DNA from: Marinigracilibium pacificum
GTDB lineage: Bacteria > Bacteroidota > Bacteroidia > Cytophagales > Cyclobacteriaceae
Length of the DNA: 64,000 bases
NCBI RefSeq assembly: GCF_012926615.1
Contig: NZ_JABBNU010000014.1
Location: forward strand, 62,001 to 126,000
Reading direction: 5' to 3'
The notes under the pieces were generated by a model, which had not been told where the DNA came from, searched no databases, and saw only the letters and a program-made list of their open reading frames with translations. A program made the translations under genes and the position numbers. This document shows, one piece after another, positions 18,288 through 30,108 of this stretch (its first letter is position 1; each line of letters opens with the position of its first letter).

Positions 18288-19183
18288 TATAATCCTTCAA
18301 TAAGATCGAGAATTCTCGAGAGATCATCCGGGTTAGTAAAAGGTATTGTTATGTTTCCTTTTCTGTTATCCTTACTTGCTACAGTAACTTTCGTGCCAAA
18401 GTGACTTGAAAGTTTGTTTTGTATAGTTTTTATTTCCGGAGAAACGTCTTCAGGTTTTTGAGGTTTTGGTTTTTGAGGTTGATTTAATGACCTAACCAAT
18501 TCTTCAACTTTTCTTACCGAAAGATCTTCCTGAACAATTTTTTTGAAGATATCTAACTGATGATCAATTGATTCAATGGTAATTAATGCACGAGCATGTC
18601 CCATGCTTATTTTACCATCTCTTAGACCTGCCTGAATATCAGGTGGTAATTTCAATAATCTTAAATAATTATTAACCGTAGTTCTGTTTTTTCCAACACG
18701 GTCACCAAGTTCTTCTTGCTTAAGTTCACATTCAGCCATAAGTCGCTGATAAGAAAGAGCAATTTCGATTGCATTCAGGTTTTCACGTTGAATGTTCTCG
18801 ATTAATGCCATTTCCAGCATTTGCTGATCATTGGCAATTCTTATGTAAGCAGGGATTTTTTCTAACCCGGCTCTTCTTGATGCCTGAGTTCTTCTTTCAC
18901 CTGAAATCAACTGATATCTCCCTTTTTCAAGTTCTCTAACAGTGATAGGCTGAATTATCCCCTGAATTTTTATTGATTCAGCAAGTTCATTTAAAGCTTG
19001 CTCGTCAAAATCTGTTCTTGGCTGAAATGGATTGACTTCAATAGCATCTACAGGAATCTCGTTAATAGATCCTGAAGCTTTTTTTACTATTTCAGCCCTT
19101 TGTTCGGGTGAAGGGGTATCAGCCAAAAGAGCCCCTAAACCTTTACCTAAAGCATTTCTTTTTTTCTGTGGTGACTTACTCAT
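18287..19183 (-). CDS. parB: Chromosome-partitioning protein ParB
   Basis: 298 residues. N-terminal opening KKRNALGKGLGALLAD is the ParA-contact region; ParB/Srx CTPase domain at about 38-130 (VNPFQPRT; GIIQPITVRE; LISGERRTQASRRAG; ALIENIQRENLNAIEIA); central HTH with QEELGDRVGKNRTTVNNYLRLLKLP; C-terminal dimerisation segment. It binds parS, spreads as a CTP-dependent clamp and stimulates ParA. No parS-like palindrome (TGTTnCACGTGnAACA type) was noticed in this window. Confidence 0.95.
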   Translation of the reverse strand: MSKSPQKKRNALGKGLGALLADTPSPEQRAEIVKKASGSINEIPVDAIEVNPFQPRTDFDEQALNELAESIKIQGIIQPITVRELEKGRYQLISGERRTQASRRAGLEKIPAYIRIANDQQMLEMALIENIQRENLNAIEIALSYQRLMAECELKQEELGDRVGKNRTTVNNYLRLLKLPPDIQAGLRDGKISMGHARALITIESIDHQLDIFKKIVQEDLSVRKVEELVRSLNQPQKPKPQKPEDVSPEIKTIQNKLSSHFGTKVTVASKDNRKGNITIPFTNPDDLSRILDLIEGL

Positions 19184-19201
19184 CGGTCCTCGTTCTTACT
19201 A

Positions 19202-19972
19202 CTACGCTTCTACGTTATTCTCAATAATTTCTTTTGCCAGGTTTAGATAAGAAATTGCACCTTTACTTTCTGCATCATGGATAATTGCCGGAACTCCAAA
19301 ACTAGGAGATTCACTCAATTTGATGTTTCGAGGTATTATAGTATTAAACACTAATTCCTTGAAGTGTGCAGTTACTTCTTCAACTACCTGGTTAGACAAA
19401 CGTAATCTCACATCATACATTGTCAATAAGATGCCTTCAATTTCAAGTTCAGGATTAAGTCTTGACTGAATAATCTTGATAGTATTTAATAGCTTACCAA
19501 GACCTTCAAGTGCAAAATACTCACACTGAACAGGGATAATTACTGAATCTGCAGCAGTCATTGCATTAACAGTAATCAGACCTAATGAAGGCGAACAGTC
19601 TACTATAATATAATCATAATTATCTGCAACTTTTCCTAGGGCATCACGCATTCTGGTTTCACGCCCATCGATGTCCACCATCTCTACTTCAGCACCAACC
19701 AAGTTGATATGTGACGGAAGAATGTCAAGATACTCAATATCTGTCTTAACGATAGCTTCATCCACGTCAATATCATTGACCATACATTCATAGATACTTA
19801 CTTCAACAGCTTTCGGGTCCATTCCAACACCAGAAGTACTATTCGCCTGCGGGTCTGCATCGACCACAAGAGTCTTATGATCCAAAGCTGCTAAACTGGC
19901 AGCTAGGTTGATGGCAGTTGTAGTTTTACCTACGCCACCTTTTTGGTTAGCAATCGCGATAACTTTGCCCAT
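19202..19972 (-). CDS. parA: ParA family partition ATPase
   Basis: 256 residues. Deviant Walker [10 protein letters not shown] at 11-19, [10 protein letters not shown], the Walker [19 protein letters not shown] and the ANQKGG start mark it as a chromosomal ParA/Soj. It binds DNA as an ATP dimer and works with ParB in chromosome segregation. It is the first of five genes in the cluster running to lepB, separated from parB by 18 bp. Confidence 0.96.
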   Translation of the reverse strand: MGKVIAIANQKGGVGKTTTAINLAASLAALDHKTLVVDADPQANSTSGVGMDPKAVEVSIYECMVNDIDVDEAIVKTDIEYLDILPSHINLVGAEVEMVDIDGRETRMRDALGKVADNYDYIIVDCSPSLGLITVNAMTAADSVIIPVQCEYFALEGLGKLLNTIKIIQSRLNPELEIEGILLTMYDVRLRLSNQVVEEVTAHFKELVFNTIIPRNIKLSESPSFGVPAIIHDAESKGAISYLNLAKEIIENNVEA

Positions 19973-20202
19973 GGATATAGGATAAATTATAGGTTTGATT
20001 TAATTAAATAAAGTTGACTCGATCTCTATCGAATTCAAGTTCCAAATATTATCAATTTTGGTTGGATTTCATAATTAATAAAATCTTCTTGTGTAAATTT
20101 ACCTTCAATATTACAGGGACAGCAATGATTTGCCATTCTATTTGTTTTTAAGCTAAAATAAGTGAATATTTAACCCCGAATTATTTTTGAGATAAAAGTT
20201 CC

Positions 20203-21960
20203 ATGAGTAAAATTTTTATAACTATGCTTAAGAAGTTATGCTATTCATTAATGCTACTCGTTCTGTTTGCTTCATGTGGTGGAGATGGTAATAACGAGGG
20301 CCAGAATGACCTTGCTGGTAAGAAAGTATTCAGATACAACCAGGCGGAAGGTCTTAGTTCATTAGATCCTGCATTTGCTCGAAATCAGGCAAATATCTGG
20401 GCTACAACACAGCTGTTTAGTGGTTTATTTGAACTAACAGATGAATTATACACTGCTCCAAACCTTGCAGATACATGGAAAATTTCTGAAGATGGATTGG
20501 TTTACACAATTACTATCCAAAAGGGAGTTAAATTCCATGATAATGATTGTTTTGAAGGTGGAGAAGGTAGAGAGTTAAAAGCTTCAGACTTTGTTTATTC
20601 TTTTAAAAGAATCTTAGACCCTGCTACTGCTAGTACTGGTGCTTGGGTTTTCAGAGATAAAATTAAAGCTAATGAAAACGGTGAAATTGCTGAGGATTGG
20701 GTAACTGCTGTTGATGATTACACTTTACAAATCACTCTAAAAGAGCCATTTGCTCCGTTCTTAGAAATTCTTACTATGCCTTATACTTTCCCTGTTCCTC
20801 AGGAAGCAGTAGAGAAATATGGTAAGGATTTCCGTACTAATCCGGTTGGTACAGGTCCATTTAAGCTTCAAACATGGAAAGAGAACAACACTCTTATCAT
20901 GGTTAAAAACGAAGATTACTGGAGAAAAGACATTAATGGTAAAGGGTTACCTTACCTTGATGCTGTTGAAGTATCATTCATTAATGATAAAAATCAGGAA
21001 TTATTAACGTTCCAGCAAGGTAACCTTGACTTCGTTTCAGGTATCCTTTCTGCTTCTGTTGATTTAATCCTTAATAAAGATGGTCAGCCAAAAGCTGAAT
21101 TTGAGAAAGAACATAAGTGTAAAATCTTCAAAGAGCCTTACTTAAATACTGAGTATATCGGTTTTATGATGGATAAATCAGTTTATGAGGATCCAAATCA
21201 CCCATTCTTAAATAAAGACTTTAGAAAAGCATTAAACTATGCTATAAACAGAGAAGAGCTTGTTTCTGGTCTTCTTAACAACCTTGGTCGTCCGGGTAAC
21301 TCAGGAATCGTTCCTGCTGCTTTACCTTCATTTGACGAAGATGTTGTGAAAGGTTATAGCTACGATACTAAGAAAGCTGAAGAGTTATTGAAGAAATCTG
21401 GTTACGATGCTTCAAAATACCCTTCATTCGAACTTTATACTACTATTCAATCTAAGGATATCATTGAATATCTTAAGAATCAGTGGAATAGCATTGGTGT
21501 AGATGTTAATATTCAAATTAACCAGGTTCCTCAACATCAGGAAATGGTAGATAATGGTAAAGTTAAGTTCTTCAGAGGTTCTTGGTTAGGTGACTATCCG
21601 GATGCTGAAAACTATTTATCAATGTTCTACAGCAAGTACTATGCACCTGCAGGACCAAATAAGACACATTTTAACAACGCTAAGTTTGATAGCCTTTACA
21701 ATGTAGCAAAAGAAACTAATGACGGTTTCAAAAGATTTGATCTTTATCAGCAAATGGACAATATTATTGTTGATGAGGCTCCAGTTATTGTTCTTTTCTA
21801 TGATGAGGTAATTAGACTTGTTCACAGCAATGTTAAAAATCTTGAGTCAAACCCAATGAACGTTCTTAAATTAGAGAAAGTTGATAAGGGTGATGCTGAA
21901 ACTTTAGCAGCTTCTACAGAAAGCTCTGAAGGTAGCGAAGTTGAGATTATTACTGAATAG
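20203..21960 (+). CDS. Peptide ABC transporter substrate-binding lipoprotein (family 5, OppA/DppA-like)
   Basis: 585 residues. Lipobox LFASC (Cys25) followed by GGDG. SBP family 5 features: ADTWKISEDGLVYTITI, KGVKFHDND, LKASDFVYSFKRILDP, FRTNPVGTGPFKL, FRKALNYAINREELV and a C-terminal APVIVLFYDEVIRLV. It would bind oligopeptides for import. The usual permease and ATPase genes are not next to it; it has its own terminator and appears monocistronic, which is frequent for this family in the phylum. An internal ATG at 20224 gives a more typical lipoprotein signal (Cys18), so the true start may be there. Confidence 0.88.
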   Translation: MSKIFITMLKKLCYSLMLLVLFASCGGDGNNEGQNDLAGKKVFRYNQAEGLSSLDPAFARNQANIWATTQLFSGLFELTDELYTAPNLADTWKISEDGLVYTITIQKGVKFHDNDCFEGGEGRELKASDFVYSFKRILDPATASTGAWVFRDKIKANENGEIAEDWVTAVDDYTLQITLKEPFAPFLEILTMPYTFPVPQEAVEKYGKDFRTNPVGTGPFKLQTWKENNTLIMVKNEDYWRKDINGKGLPYLDAVEVSFINDKNQELLTFQQGNLDFVSGILSASVDLILNKDGQPKAEFEKEHKCKIFKEPYLNTEYIGFMMDKSVYEDPNHPFLNKDFRKALNYAINREELVSGLLNNLGRPGNSGIVPAALPSFDEDVVKGYSYDTKKAEELLKKSGYDASKYPSFELYTTIQSKDIIEYLKNQWNSIGVDVNIQINQVPQHQEMVDNGKVKFFRGSWLGDYPDAENYLSMFYSKYYAPAGPNKTHFNNAKFDSLYNVAKETNDGFKRFDLYQQMDNIIVDEAPVIVLFYDEVIRLVHSNVKNLESNPMNVLKLEKVDKGDAETLAASTESSEGSEVEIITE

Positions 21961-21987
21961 CATATAAATTAGATTAACATGGAAGAG

Positions 21988-22016
21988 GCCTGCTTGAATT
22001 TCAAGCAGGCTTTTTT
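21988..22016 (+). terminator. Terminator of the peptide-binding lipoprotein gene
   Basis: Perfect 10-bp stem GCCTGCTTGA / TCAAGCAGGC with a 3-nt loop and six Ts, 27 bp after the stop codon. Confidence 0.88.
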
Positions 22017-22308
22017 CAATTATAAGCATATATAATACTAGCTATTTGATCAATATGATTTGGGTGAGGTAGATGATGATCTTCAAGTTTATAATATATT
22101 GCTTCTCACCATTTATGCGTAACTGCCCCCTTATTCGTTTTTAGAAGGTAACAAAAGGTGTCTTAGAAAGAAGGATTATTATATATCTGTATAATTGAAG
22201 CTAAAACTTCTGATAACAACCGTATCATTTTATGTATTTTATTACATAAAGATTTTTTTCATTTATCCGAATTAGTTTAGTTGTTACTAATGTCATAAAG
22301 CTTATAAA
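22017..22308. other. Intergenic stretch without recognised features
   Basis: Between two facing terminators. AT-rich, no ORF with coding character, no tRNA-like or riboswitch-like pattern was seen. Confidence 0.5.
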
Positions 22309-22342
22309 ACAAAAAGCCCGACTGAGTAATCAGTCGGGCTTT
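22309..22342 (-). terminator. Terminator of the pyrG-yidC operon
   Basis: Perfect 13-bp stem AAAGCCCGACTGA / TCAGTCGGGCTTT with a four-base loop and an A-tract that reads as Ts on the minus strand. Confidence 0.88.
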
Positions 22343-22363
22343 GATTTATTTGAAATGTCTTTA

Positions 22364-24256
22364 TTATTTCTTTTTTGTTTTCTTAGCCTTAGCTTCTTGA
22401 GCTTTCATAGCTTCTTCAAGCTTAGACTGGAATTTAGACTTTTTACCACCTTTAAGCTTTCTGTTTTCTTCGATCTGTTGTTCAATCTTTTCTTCATTGA
22501 TCATAAACTTCTTGATTAAAGTCTGCTGACCAAAGGTGATAGTATTAGAAAGGAAGTAGTAATAAGTTAGACCCGCAGGGAATGAATTCAATACAAACAT
22601 AATGATAACAGGAGTGAAGTATTGAATAGTCTTCATTGGTCCTTGCATTTGAGCACTGTTCATTTGACTATTTGTGTAAGTCATTAGAATGGTTGAAAGT
22701 GTCATCAACAAAGTAAACAATGAAACGTGATTACCATAAAATGGAATATTAAATGGAAGCGTTGCAATGCTATCGTAAGTAGACAGGTCATTTGCCCAAA
22801 GGAAAGACTCACCTCTTAGTTCAACTGAATACGGGAAGAAGTTAAACAGAGCAAACAGAATAGGCATTTGTAATAACATTGGAATACAACCGCTCATTGC
22901 CGCAAATGGACTTACCCCCATTTTTTGATAGAGCTTCATTGTTTCCTGCTGAACCTTTGCCTGATCGTCTCCGTACTTTTCTTTTAATTGATCAGTTTCT
23001 GGTTTTAAAAGGTTGTTAAGCACTTTCATTTTTGCCATTGACTTATAAGATTTATAAGTTAATGGAGAAAGCATAAGCTTAATGATCAACACAAGCATGA
23101 AGATAATTAATCCATAATTACCTGTGAATCTTTCAAGGAAATGGAAAATAGGTAATACTAATCCTTTATTTATAAAGGCTAGAATTTTCCAGCCGAATCG
23201 AACGTTTTCCTTAAAGTCAGGTGCTCCTTCAACGGCTTCCATAACATAGTAGTTATTTGGACCGAAGTAGTATTTCAAAGATGAATTCTCTCCATTTAAA
23301 TCACTTAATGGAATTGATGCTTTAGCATAAAGTTCTTTTACTGTAGTTGTATCAGATTCCGGAGGAGTAATTGTCTTGAATTGAGTGTTGGTAAATCCTT
23401 TGTCAGCAATCAATGCTGCCGAGAAGTACTTTTGAGACATGCTAAACCATTTTACAGGTGTAGCTAAAGTATCGTACTGTGGATCAGTTGAAGCCGCATC
23501 AAGCGATTTAAACTCTTCGTTATCAGATCTGAAATAATTGATTGTAGTTTCTGGTCTTGATCCTACACGTACACCTTCAAGTTGCTTTTCAAGCCTTTTA
23601 GTATGGTTGTCCCAAGATATAACCAGGCTTTTACCATTTGTGTTAACACCTTTGAAATCTAGATCATAATCTACTGTAAATTGATTATGCGCAAGTTTAT
23701 AAGTTACAATTATAGACTTTCCTGAAGTTCCGGTAGATTCAAATTTTATTTCAGACTCAGAGCCTTCTGATACTGATACAGTTTTGGGAGAACTACTAGA
23801 GAAAAACAGATCTGTTAGATCAATGGTTTTCCCATCTATTTCAGTGATTAATGATTGTTTAGAACTGTTTTCATCAATTAAGAATAAAGGTTCTCCAAGA
23901 TAGGTTTCTCTATCTTTTAATCGAACTGATTTTATAATTGCACCTTTTGAACTGATTTTAACTTCTAAAAGGTTGTTCTCAAGAGTGAAAAAATCTTCAT
24001 TACCGTTAGCACTTGGGGCAAAAGCACCGTATTTACTATTGGCAATTGCTTGTTTTACTGAGTCACTCTCCTCAGACTCTATTACAGAGACTTCTTCACT
24101 AGCTTTTTGCTCATTTGACTCAGTGATTACCTGTTCGGTTTGACCAGGATTGTTTTCAGTCGTTTCATCTACCTTTGGTTCATCAAAAAAGAACTGTGTG
24201 TAGATAATAAACATGACTGCGATCAGGGATAACCCAATTGCTTGATTTCTATCCAT
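22364..24256 (-). CDS. yidC: Membrane protein insertase YidC
   Basis: 630 residues. N-terminal signal-anchor helix (about 5-25, IGLSLIAVMFIIYTQFFF), acidic linker, a large periplasmic beta domain (about 85-345), then the 60-kDa insertase domain from about 365: LVLPIFHFLERFTGNYGLIIFMLVLIIKL, SPLTYKSYKSMAKM, GVSPFAAMSGCIPMLLQMPILFALF, and a basic Lys-rich tail suited to ribosome contact. It inserts and folds inner-membrane proteins with or without SecYEG. The gene follows pyrG after 12 bp on the same strand and ends at a strong terminator. Confidence 0.96.
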   Translation of the reverse strand: MDRNQAIGLSLIAVMFIIYTQFFFDEPKVDETTENNPGQTEQVITESNEQKASEEVSVIESEESDSVKQAIANSKYGAFAPSANGNEDFFTLENNLLEVKISSKGAIIKSVRLKDRETYLGEPLFLIDENSSKQSLITEIDGKTIDLTDLFFSSSSPKTVSVSEGSESEIKFESTGTSGKSIIVTYKLAHNQFTVDYDLDFKGVNTNGKSLVISWDNHTKRLEKQLEGVRVGSRPETTINYFRSDNEEFKSLDAASTDPQYDTLATPVKWFSMSQKYFSAALIADKGFTNTQFKTITPPESDTTTVKELYAKASIPLSDLNGENSSLKYYFGPNNYYVMEAVEGAPDFKENVRFGWKILAFINKGLVLPIFHFLERFTGNYGLIIFMLVLIIKLMLSPLTYKSYKSMAKMKVLNNLLKPETDQLKEKYGDDQAKVQQETMKLYQKMGVSPFAAMSGCIPMLLQMPILFALFNFFPYSVELRGESFLWANDLSTYDSIATLPFNIPFYGNHVSLFTLLMTLSTILMTYTNSQMNSAQMQGPMKTIQYFTPVIIMFVLNSFPAGLTYYYFLSNTITFGQQTLIKKFMINEEKIEQQIEENRKLKGGKKSKFQSKLEEAMKAQEAKAKKTKKK

Positions 24257-24268
24257 TATAATTATTTG

Positions 24269-26333
<2,065 letters not shown>

Positions 26334-26365
26334 TTTGATAAAACCGAATTGATCGACTACTTTTG
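26334..26365 (+). promoter_or_regulatory. Promoter of cca
   Basis: TTTG at 26334-26337, a 20-nt spacer and TACTTTTG at 26358-26365, both matching the Bacteroidota promoter consensus. The expected start of transcription is about 20 nt before the cca ATG. Confidence 0.6.
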
Positions 26366-26392
26366 AAAATTGAGTGAGTCACAGAAAATTGA

Positions 26393-27820
26393 ATGGTGGA
26401 CCTAAGAGCACATTTAGAAGAATTAGCAATATTTGGTATTGTTGGAGAAGCAGCTAAAGAGATTGGAGTTGATGTATACTGCGTAGGTGGATATGTTAGA
26501 GACCTGATTTTAAAAAGACCATCGAAAGACATTGATTTTGTTTGTGTTGGTAGTGGTATTGAATTAGCCAGAGTAGTTGCAGATAAATTGCCAGGTAAAA
26601 AGCAAGTTAATTACTTTAAGAATTTTGGTACTGCCATGATAAATTCTGGTGAATTTGAACTTGAGTTTGTTGGCGCCAGAAAAGAATCATACAGAAAAGA
26701 TAGTCGTAAACCTGTTGTGGAAGATGGTACTCTTGAAGATGATCAGAACAGGAGAGATTTCACCATTAATGCATTAGCAATAAGTTTGAATGAAGGTGAT
26801 TATGGACAATTAGTTGATCCCTTTGAAGGAACCAAGGATCTTCGCAGGAAGTTGATCAGAACTCCTCTTGATCCCGATATTACTTTTTCGGATGACCCTT
26901 TACGGATGATGCGTGCCATTCGGTTTGCTTCACAATTAAATTTTGATATCGAACCTGATACCTTTGAATCACTTATGAGAAATGTGGAAAGGATTGATAT
27001 CGTAAGTAAGGAGCGAATAACAGATGAACTAAATAAGATTATTCTTTCTCCTAAACCATCATATGGGTTTAAGCTTTTGTTTCAATCCGGCCTTCTTAAG
27101 CATATTTTTCCTGAAATGGTTGAATTGCATGGTGTTGAGAAACGAAACGGACAGTCGCATAAGGATAATTTTTACCACACATTAGAAGTTCTTGATAATG
27201 TATCTGAGGTCTCAGATGATTTATGGCTTCGATGGGCTGCAATTTTACATGATATTGCAAAACCTCCTACAAAACGTTTTAATTCAAAGGTGGGGTGGAC
27301 ATTTCATGGCCATGAAGATAAAGGAGCTCGAATGGTTCCGGGAATTTTCAGACGAATGAAATTACCTCTGAATGAAAAAATGAAGATGGTTCAGAAATTG
27401 GTGAAACTTCATCTTCGACCGATTGCATTGGTTAAGGATACCGTTACCGATAGCGCAGTGAGAAGAGTATTGTATGAGGCTGGAGAGTATATTGATGAAT
27501 TGATGATGCTTTGTAAAGCAGATATTACTTCGAAGAATCATGAAAGAGTAAAAAGGTATCTTAAGAATTTTGAAAAGGTAGAGCAGAAAATGAAGGAAGT
27601 TGAAGAAAAAGATCAGCTTCGTAATTTTCAATTATCAATAACTGGTGAAGATATCATGGAAGCGTTTGATATAAAGCCATCAAAAGTTATTGGAGATATA
27701 AAAGAAGAAATAATGGAAGCTGTTTTAGAGGGGACAGTTCCTAATGATAAAGCACAGACCTACCCTCTGATGTTAGAAATTGGTAATAGATTAGGACTTA
27801 AACAAAAACAACAATCATGA
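26393..27820 (+). CDS. cca: CCA tRNA nucleotidyltransferase / poly(A) polymerase family protein with HD domain
   Basis: 475 residues. Nucleotidyltransferase head: YCVGGYVRDLILKRPSKDIDFV (residues 29-50) with the DxD metal pair, then FVGARKESYR and the neck signature RRDFTINALA. RNA-binding region with DPLRMMRAIRFASQL and ERITDELNKI. An HD domain follows (WAAILHDIAKPPT). It adds or repairs the CCA 3' end of tRNAs; the HD part may give phosphatase/phosphodiesterase activity. Upstream is a good promoter. The TPR gene overlaps its stop by 4 bp. Confidence 0.92.
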   Translation: MVDLRAHLEELAIFGIVGEAAKEIGVDVYCVGGYVRDLILKRPSKDIDFVCVGSGIELARVVADKLPGKKQVNYFKNFGTAMINSGEFELEFVGARKESYRKDSRKPVVEDGTLEDDQNRRDFTINALAISLNEGDYGQLVDPFEGTKDLRRKLIRTPLDPDITFSDDPLRMMRAIRFASQLNFDIEPDTFESLMRNVERIDIVSKERITDELNKIILSPKPSYGFKLLFQSGLLKHIFPEMVELHGVEKRNGQSHKDNFYHTLEVLDNVSEVSDDLWLRWAAILHDIAKPPTKRFNSKVGWTFHGHEDKGARMVPGIFRRMKLPLNEKMKMVQKLVKLHLRPIALVKDTVTDSAVRRVLYEAGEYIDELMMLCKADITSKNHERVKRYLKNFEKVEQKMKEVEEKDQLRNFQLSITGEDIMEAFDIKPSKVIGDIKEEIMEAVLEGTVPNDKAQTYPLMLEIGNRLGLKQKQQS

Positions 27821-28554
27821 GAATATTTTTAATAGCTCTGTTTATAAGCGGGGCATTTTTTACACTACAGGCACAACAAGATTCAACTCAAAGAGCTTTA
27901 ACCCCTGAGGAAATTGCAGCACAGAAGCAGTTTCAGCAAATGGGAATGGCATTTACACAGCTTGCTGTATCAAAATACCAAATTGCTAAAAGATATAATG
28001 ACCGTAATAATATTAAAAGTGCCATCTATGAGTTAATAGCTATCAATCCTAATAATGTTAACTTGCTTGATACTTTAGCATTGATGTATTTCGAAGAAAG
28101 AAATTATATTTCTGCAGCTTTGGTAACCAAGGATGTATTGCAGGTTTTACCGGAAGATAAAATGGCTTTGGAAATATCTGCACTAAGTTATGAGAATTTA
28201 GGAGTTCTGGATCAAGCTGTTACCAGATATGAAACTTTATATTTAAAGAATAATGATCCTGTTACTTTGTATAAGATAGCTGGATTGAATCTGGATTTGA
28301 AAAGATATAGTGAATTTGACTCTAATGTTAGTGCTATTTTAGAAAATCAATCATTTAAAGACACCAAACTTGAAATCAACAATGGGAATGGAGGTACGCA
28401 GCAAGTAACTATGGAAACAGCTGTGAGATATTTACAAGGAGTTAGGTATGAGGAAATAGGAGATAAGAATCAGGCAAAGGAATTTTATAATAAAGCACTA
28501 GCTTTAGATCCACAGTTTACTGCCGCAAAAGCTGCATTAGATAAATTGAAATAA
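27817..28554 (+). CDS. Exported tetratricopeptide-repeat protein
   Basis: 245 residues. Signal peptide about 1-19 (FFTLQAQ). At least three TPR-like helical pairs: YNDRNNIKSAIYELIAINPNN, YFEERNYISAALVTKDVLQVLPED, SYENLGVLDQAVTRYETL, and a C-terminal EIGDKNQAKEFYNKALALDP. It is likely periplasmic and mediates protein contacts. The ATGA overlap with cca indicates coupled translation, although no functional link with tRNA processing is obvious. Confidence 0.8.
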   Translation: MRIFLIALFISGAFFTLQAQQDSTQRALTPEEIAAQKQFQQMGMAFTQLAVSKYQIAKRYNDRNNIKSAIYELIAINPNNVNLLDTLALMYFEERNYISAALVTKDVLQVLPEDKMALEISALSYENLGVLDQAVTRYETLYLKNNDPVTLYKIAGLNLDLKRYSEFDSNVSAILENQSFKDTKLEINNGNGGTQQVTMETAVRYLQGVRYEEIGDKNQAKEFYNKALALDPQFTAAKAALDKLK

Positions 28555-28574
28555 ATTAAAATACAACAATATAG

Positions 28575-28610
28575 ACCGAAGTAGTGAAAACCTGCTTCGG
28601 TTTTTTTTGT
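28575..28610 (+). terminator. Terminator of the cca-TPR operon
   Basis: Stem ACCGAAGTAG / CTGCTTCGGT (one G-U pair) followed by eight Ts. Confidence 0.82.
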
Positions 28611-28711
28611 CTAGTTTAAATAACCAATCAGATTTATAATCATTGTTATTTTAACAAATCAGACTTGTTGAAAAGTGAAGTGTTATACTTTGTAAGTGAA
28701 TTATAAGGCAT

Positions 28712-28741
28712 AAAAAAACCGGACCTAAAGTCCGGTTTTTT
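28712..28741. terminator. Terminator of the barrel protein gene (bidirectional form)
   Basis: AAAAAACCGGAC / GTCCGGTTTTTT stem with five-base loop; symmetric A and T tracts allow use on either strand. It lies just after the stop of the minus-strand barrel gene. Confidence 0.85.
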
Positions 28742-28760
28742 TATTATGTAAAATCTTTAA

Positions 28761-29279
28761 TTACAGACCGAAAGTAACACCAATAAGAGCATTACCAGTT
28801 CCAGTTCCTCCTCCAAATTCAACCATTGCTCCAAAGTTTGGAGAGAAGAAGTATTTTGCACCAACATTTATTCCAAGATAAATAGTTGAAGAATTTCCAT
28901 CATACGGACCGTAATCATCATTCCAATCATCATTCCATGCAGCGTATCCAAGTTCTAAACCTCCATAAAGATCTAATTCTTGAGGTACATTTATATGTCT
29001 TGAAAAGTGGTAGTTACCAACTGCAGCTAAAGTGAATACAGAGGCATCATATCTATAACCAGCATGTCTGTAAGTTTTTGAAGCATAAGAAATTCTAGGT
29101 CCAACCGTGATGAAATCTGTAACTCCAAATTGTACATCTGCAAAAATAGGAACTCCCCATCCACTTGTTCCAACACCTACACTAATTTGAGTTAAACCTT
29201 TATCAGGACCCCATCCTTGTGCATTAGATGTAAAAGCAAACGCAACTATTGCTAGTAAGCTTAAAAGTAATTGTCTCAT
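28761..29279 (-). CDS. Small outer-membrane beta-barrel protein
   Basis: 172 residues from the ATG at 29279. Signal peptide MRQLLLSLLAIVAFAFTSNAQ, then alternating strands rich in aromatic and Gly residues (FADVQFGVTDFITVGPRISYA; YFSPNFGAMVEFGGGTGTG; final NALIGVTFGL). It fits a porin-family/OmpX-like barrel of about eight strands. An upstream in-frame ATG at 29300 falls inside the -7 promoter box, so it cannot be the start. Function not known; probably structural or a minor channel. Confidence 0.78.
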   Translation of the reverse strand: MRQLLLSLLAIVAFAFTSNAQGWGPDKGLTQISVGVGTSGWGVPIFADVQFGVTDFITVGPRISYASKTYRHAGYRYDASVFTLAAVGNYHFSRHINVPQELDLYGGLELGYAAWNDDWNDDYGPYDGNSSTIYLGINVGAKYFFSPNFGAMVEFGGGTGTGNALIGVTFGL

Positions 29280-29297
29280 AGTTTGAAATTTTTTGTT

Positions 29298-29327
29298 CAA
29301 AAGTATAATTAAAAAAAATAGTTCAAA
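29298..29327 (-). promoter_or_regulatory. Promoter of the barrel protein gene
   Basis: On the minus strand TTTG (complement of 29324-29327), an 18-nt spacer and TACTTTTG (complement of 29298-29305). Both boxes match the Bacteroidota consensus and fix the translation start at 29279. Confidence 0.65.
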
Positions 29328-29393
29328 GAGTTATAAATCTAAAAAAAACACTTGAAGTAAGGTTTTGATTGATATTAGATAAAACGGTTATTC

Positions 29394-29933
29394 TTAATTG
29401 TCTTTACCGAATTTTTTATTGTAATCTTCAAAGCTTTTGTTGATAATCTCTAAAGCAATTTCTCTGTTTTGGAAATCTTCAACAACTACTTCTTTATGTT
29501 CCAGCTTCTTATAGTCCTCAAAGAAAGCTCTCATTTCCCTAAGCATATGTTCAGGAAGATCACTAATGTCATTAAGGTGGTTAACGCTCATGTCCTGATC
29601 AGCTACTGCAATGATTTTATCATCAGCTTCACCGTTATCGAGCATGCGCATTACACCAATAACTTTTGCAGGAGTAATACACATCGGAACGATTTCTACT
29701 TGTGAAAATACAAGGATATCCAAAGGGTCATGGTCATCGCAATAAGTTTTAGGGATGAAACCATAGTTAGCTGGGTAATAAACATTTGAATATAAAACCC
29801 TGTCCAGAATCAATAATCCTGATTCCTTATCTAATTCGTATTTTGCTCTACTATTTTTAGGTATTTCGATAATTCCATTTACAATATCCGGTGCTCCTGT
29901 ACCCGGATCAACATCATGCCAAGGATTCAACAT
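29394..29933 (-). CDS. ppa: Inorganic pyrophosphatase, family I
   Basis: 179 residues. Family I signature [11 protein letters not shown] with the metal-binding Asp residues, preceded by [14 protein letters not shown] and followed by [21 protein letters not shown]. It hydrolyses pyrophosphate to drive biosynthesis. Single gene; a TAATTTTG -7-like box lies about 30 bp upstream on the minus strand. Confidence 0.95.
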   Translation of the reverse strand: MLNPWHDVDPGTGAPDIVNGIIEIPKNSRAKYELDKESGLLILDRVLYSNVYYPANYGFIPKTYCDDHDPLDILVFSQVEIVPMCITPAKVIGVMRMLDNGEADDKIIAVADQDMSVNHLNDISDLPEHMLREMRAFFEDYKKLEHKEVVVEDFQNREIALEIINKSFEDYNKKFGKDN

Positions 29934-30108
29934 AGTATATTTTTGTTTTAAATAAAGGTGCGCAAAATTAAATTATTCAACTCTAAACACCTTAAATTTC
30001 ATGTATTAATTCAATCATCGGGGTATTATTTTTAATATTTTGTAATCTTTATTGCATTCATGCAACCCTTTCAAATTTGTTCAATCTTTATAGTGAAAAT
30101 AAAAAGAA

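Noticed and set aside
19973-20202. parS site near parAB
   Set aside because: No TGTTnCACGTGnAACA-like palindrome seen here; the only CACGTG noticed (near 49820) is inside phhA and has no matching arms.
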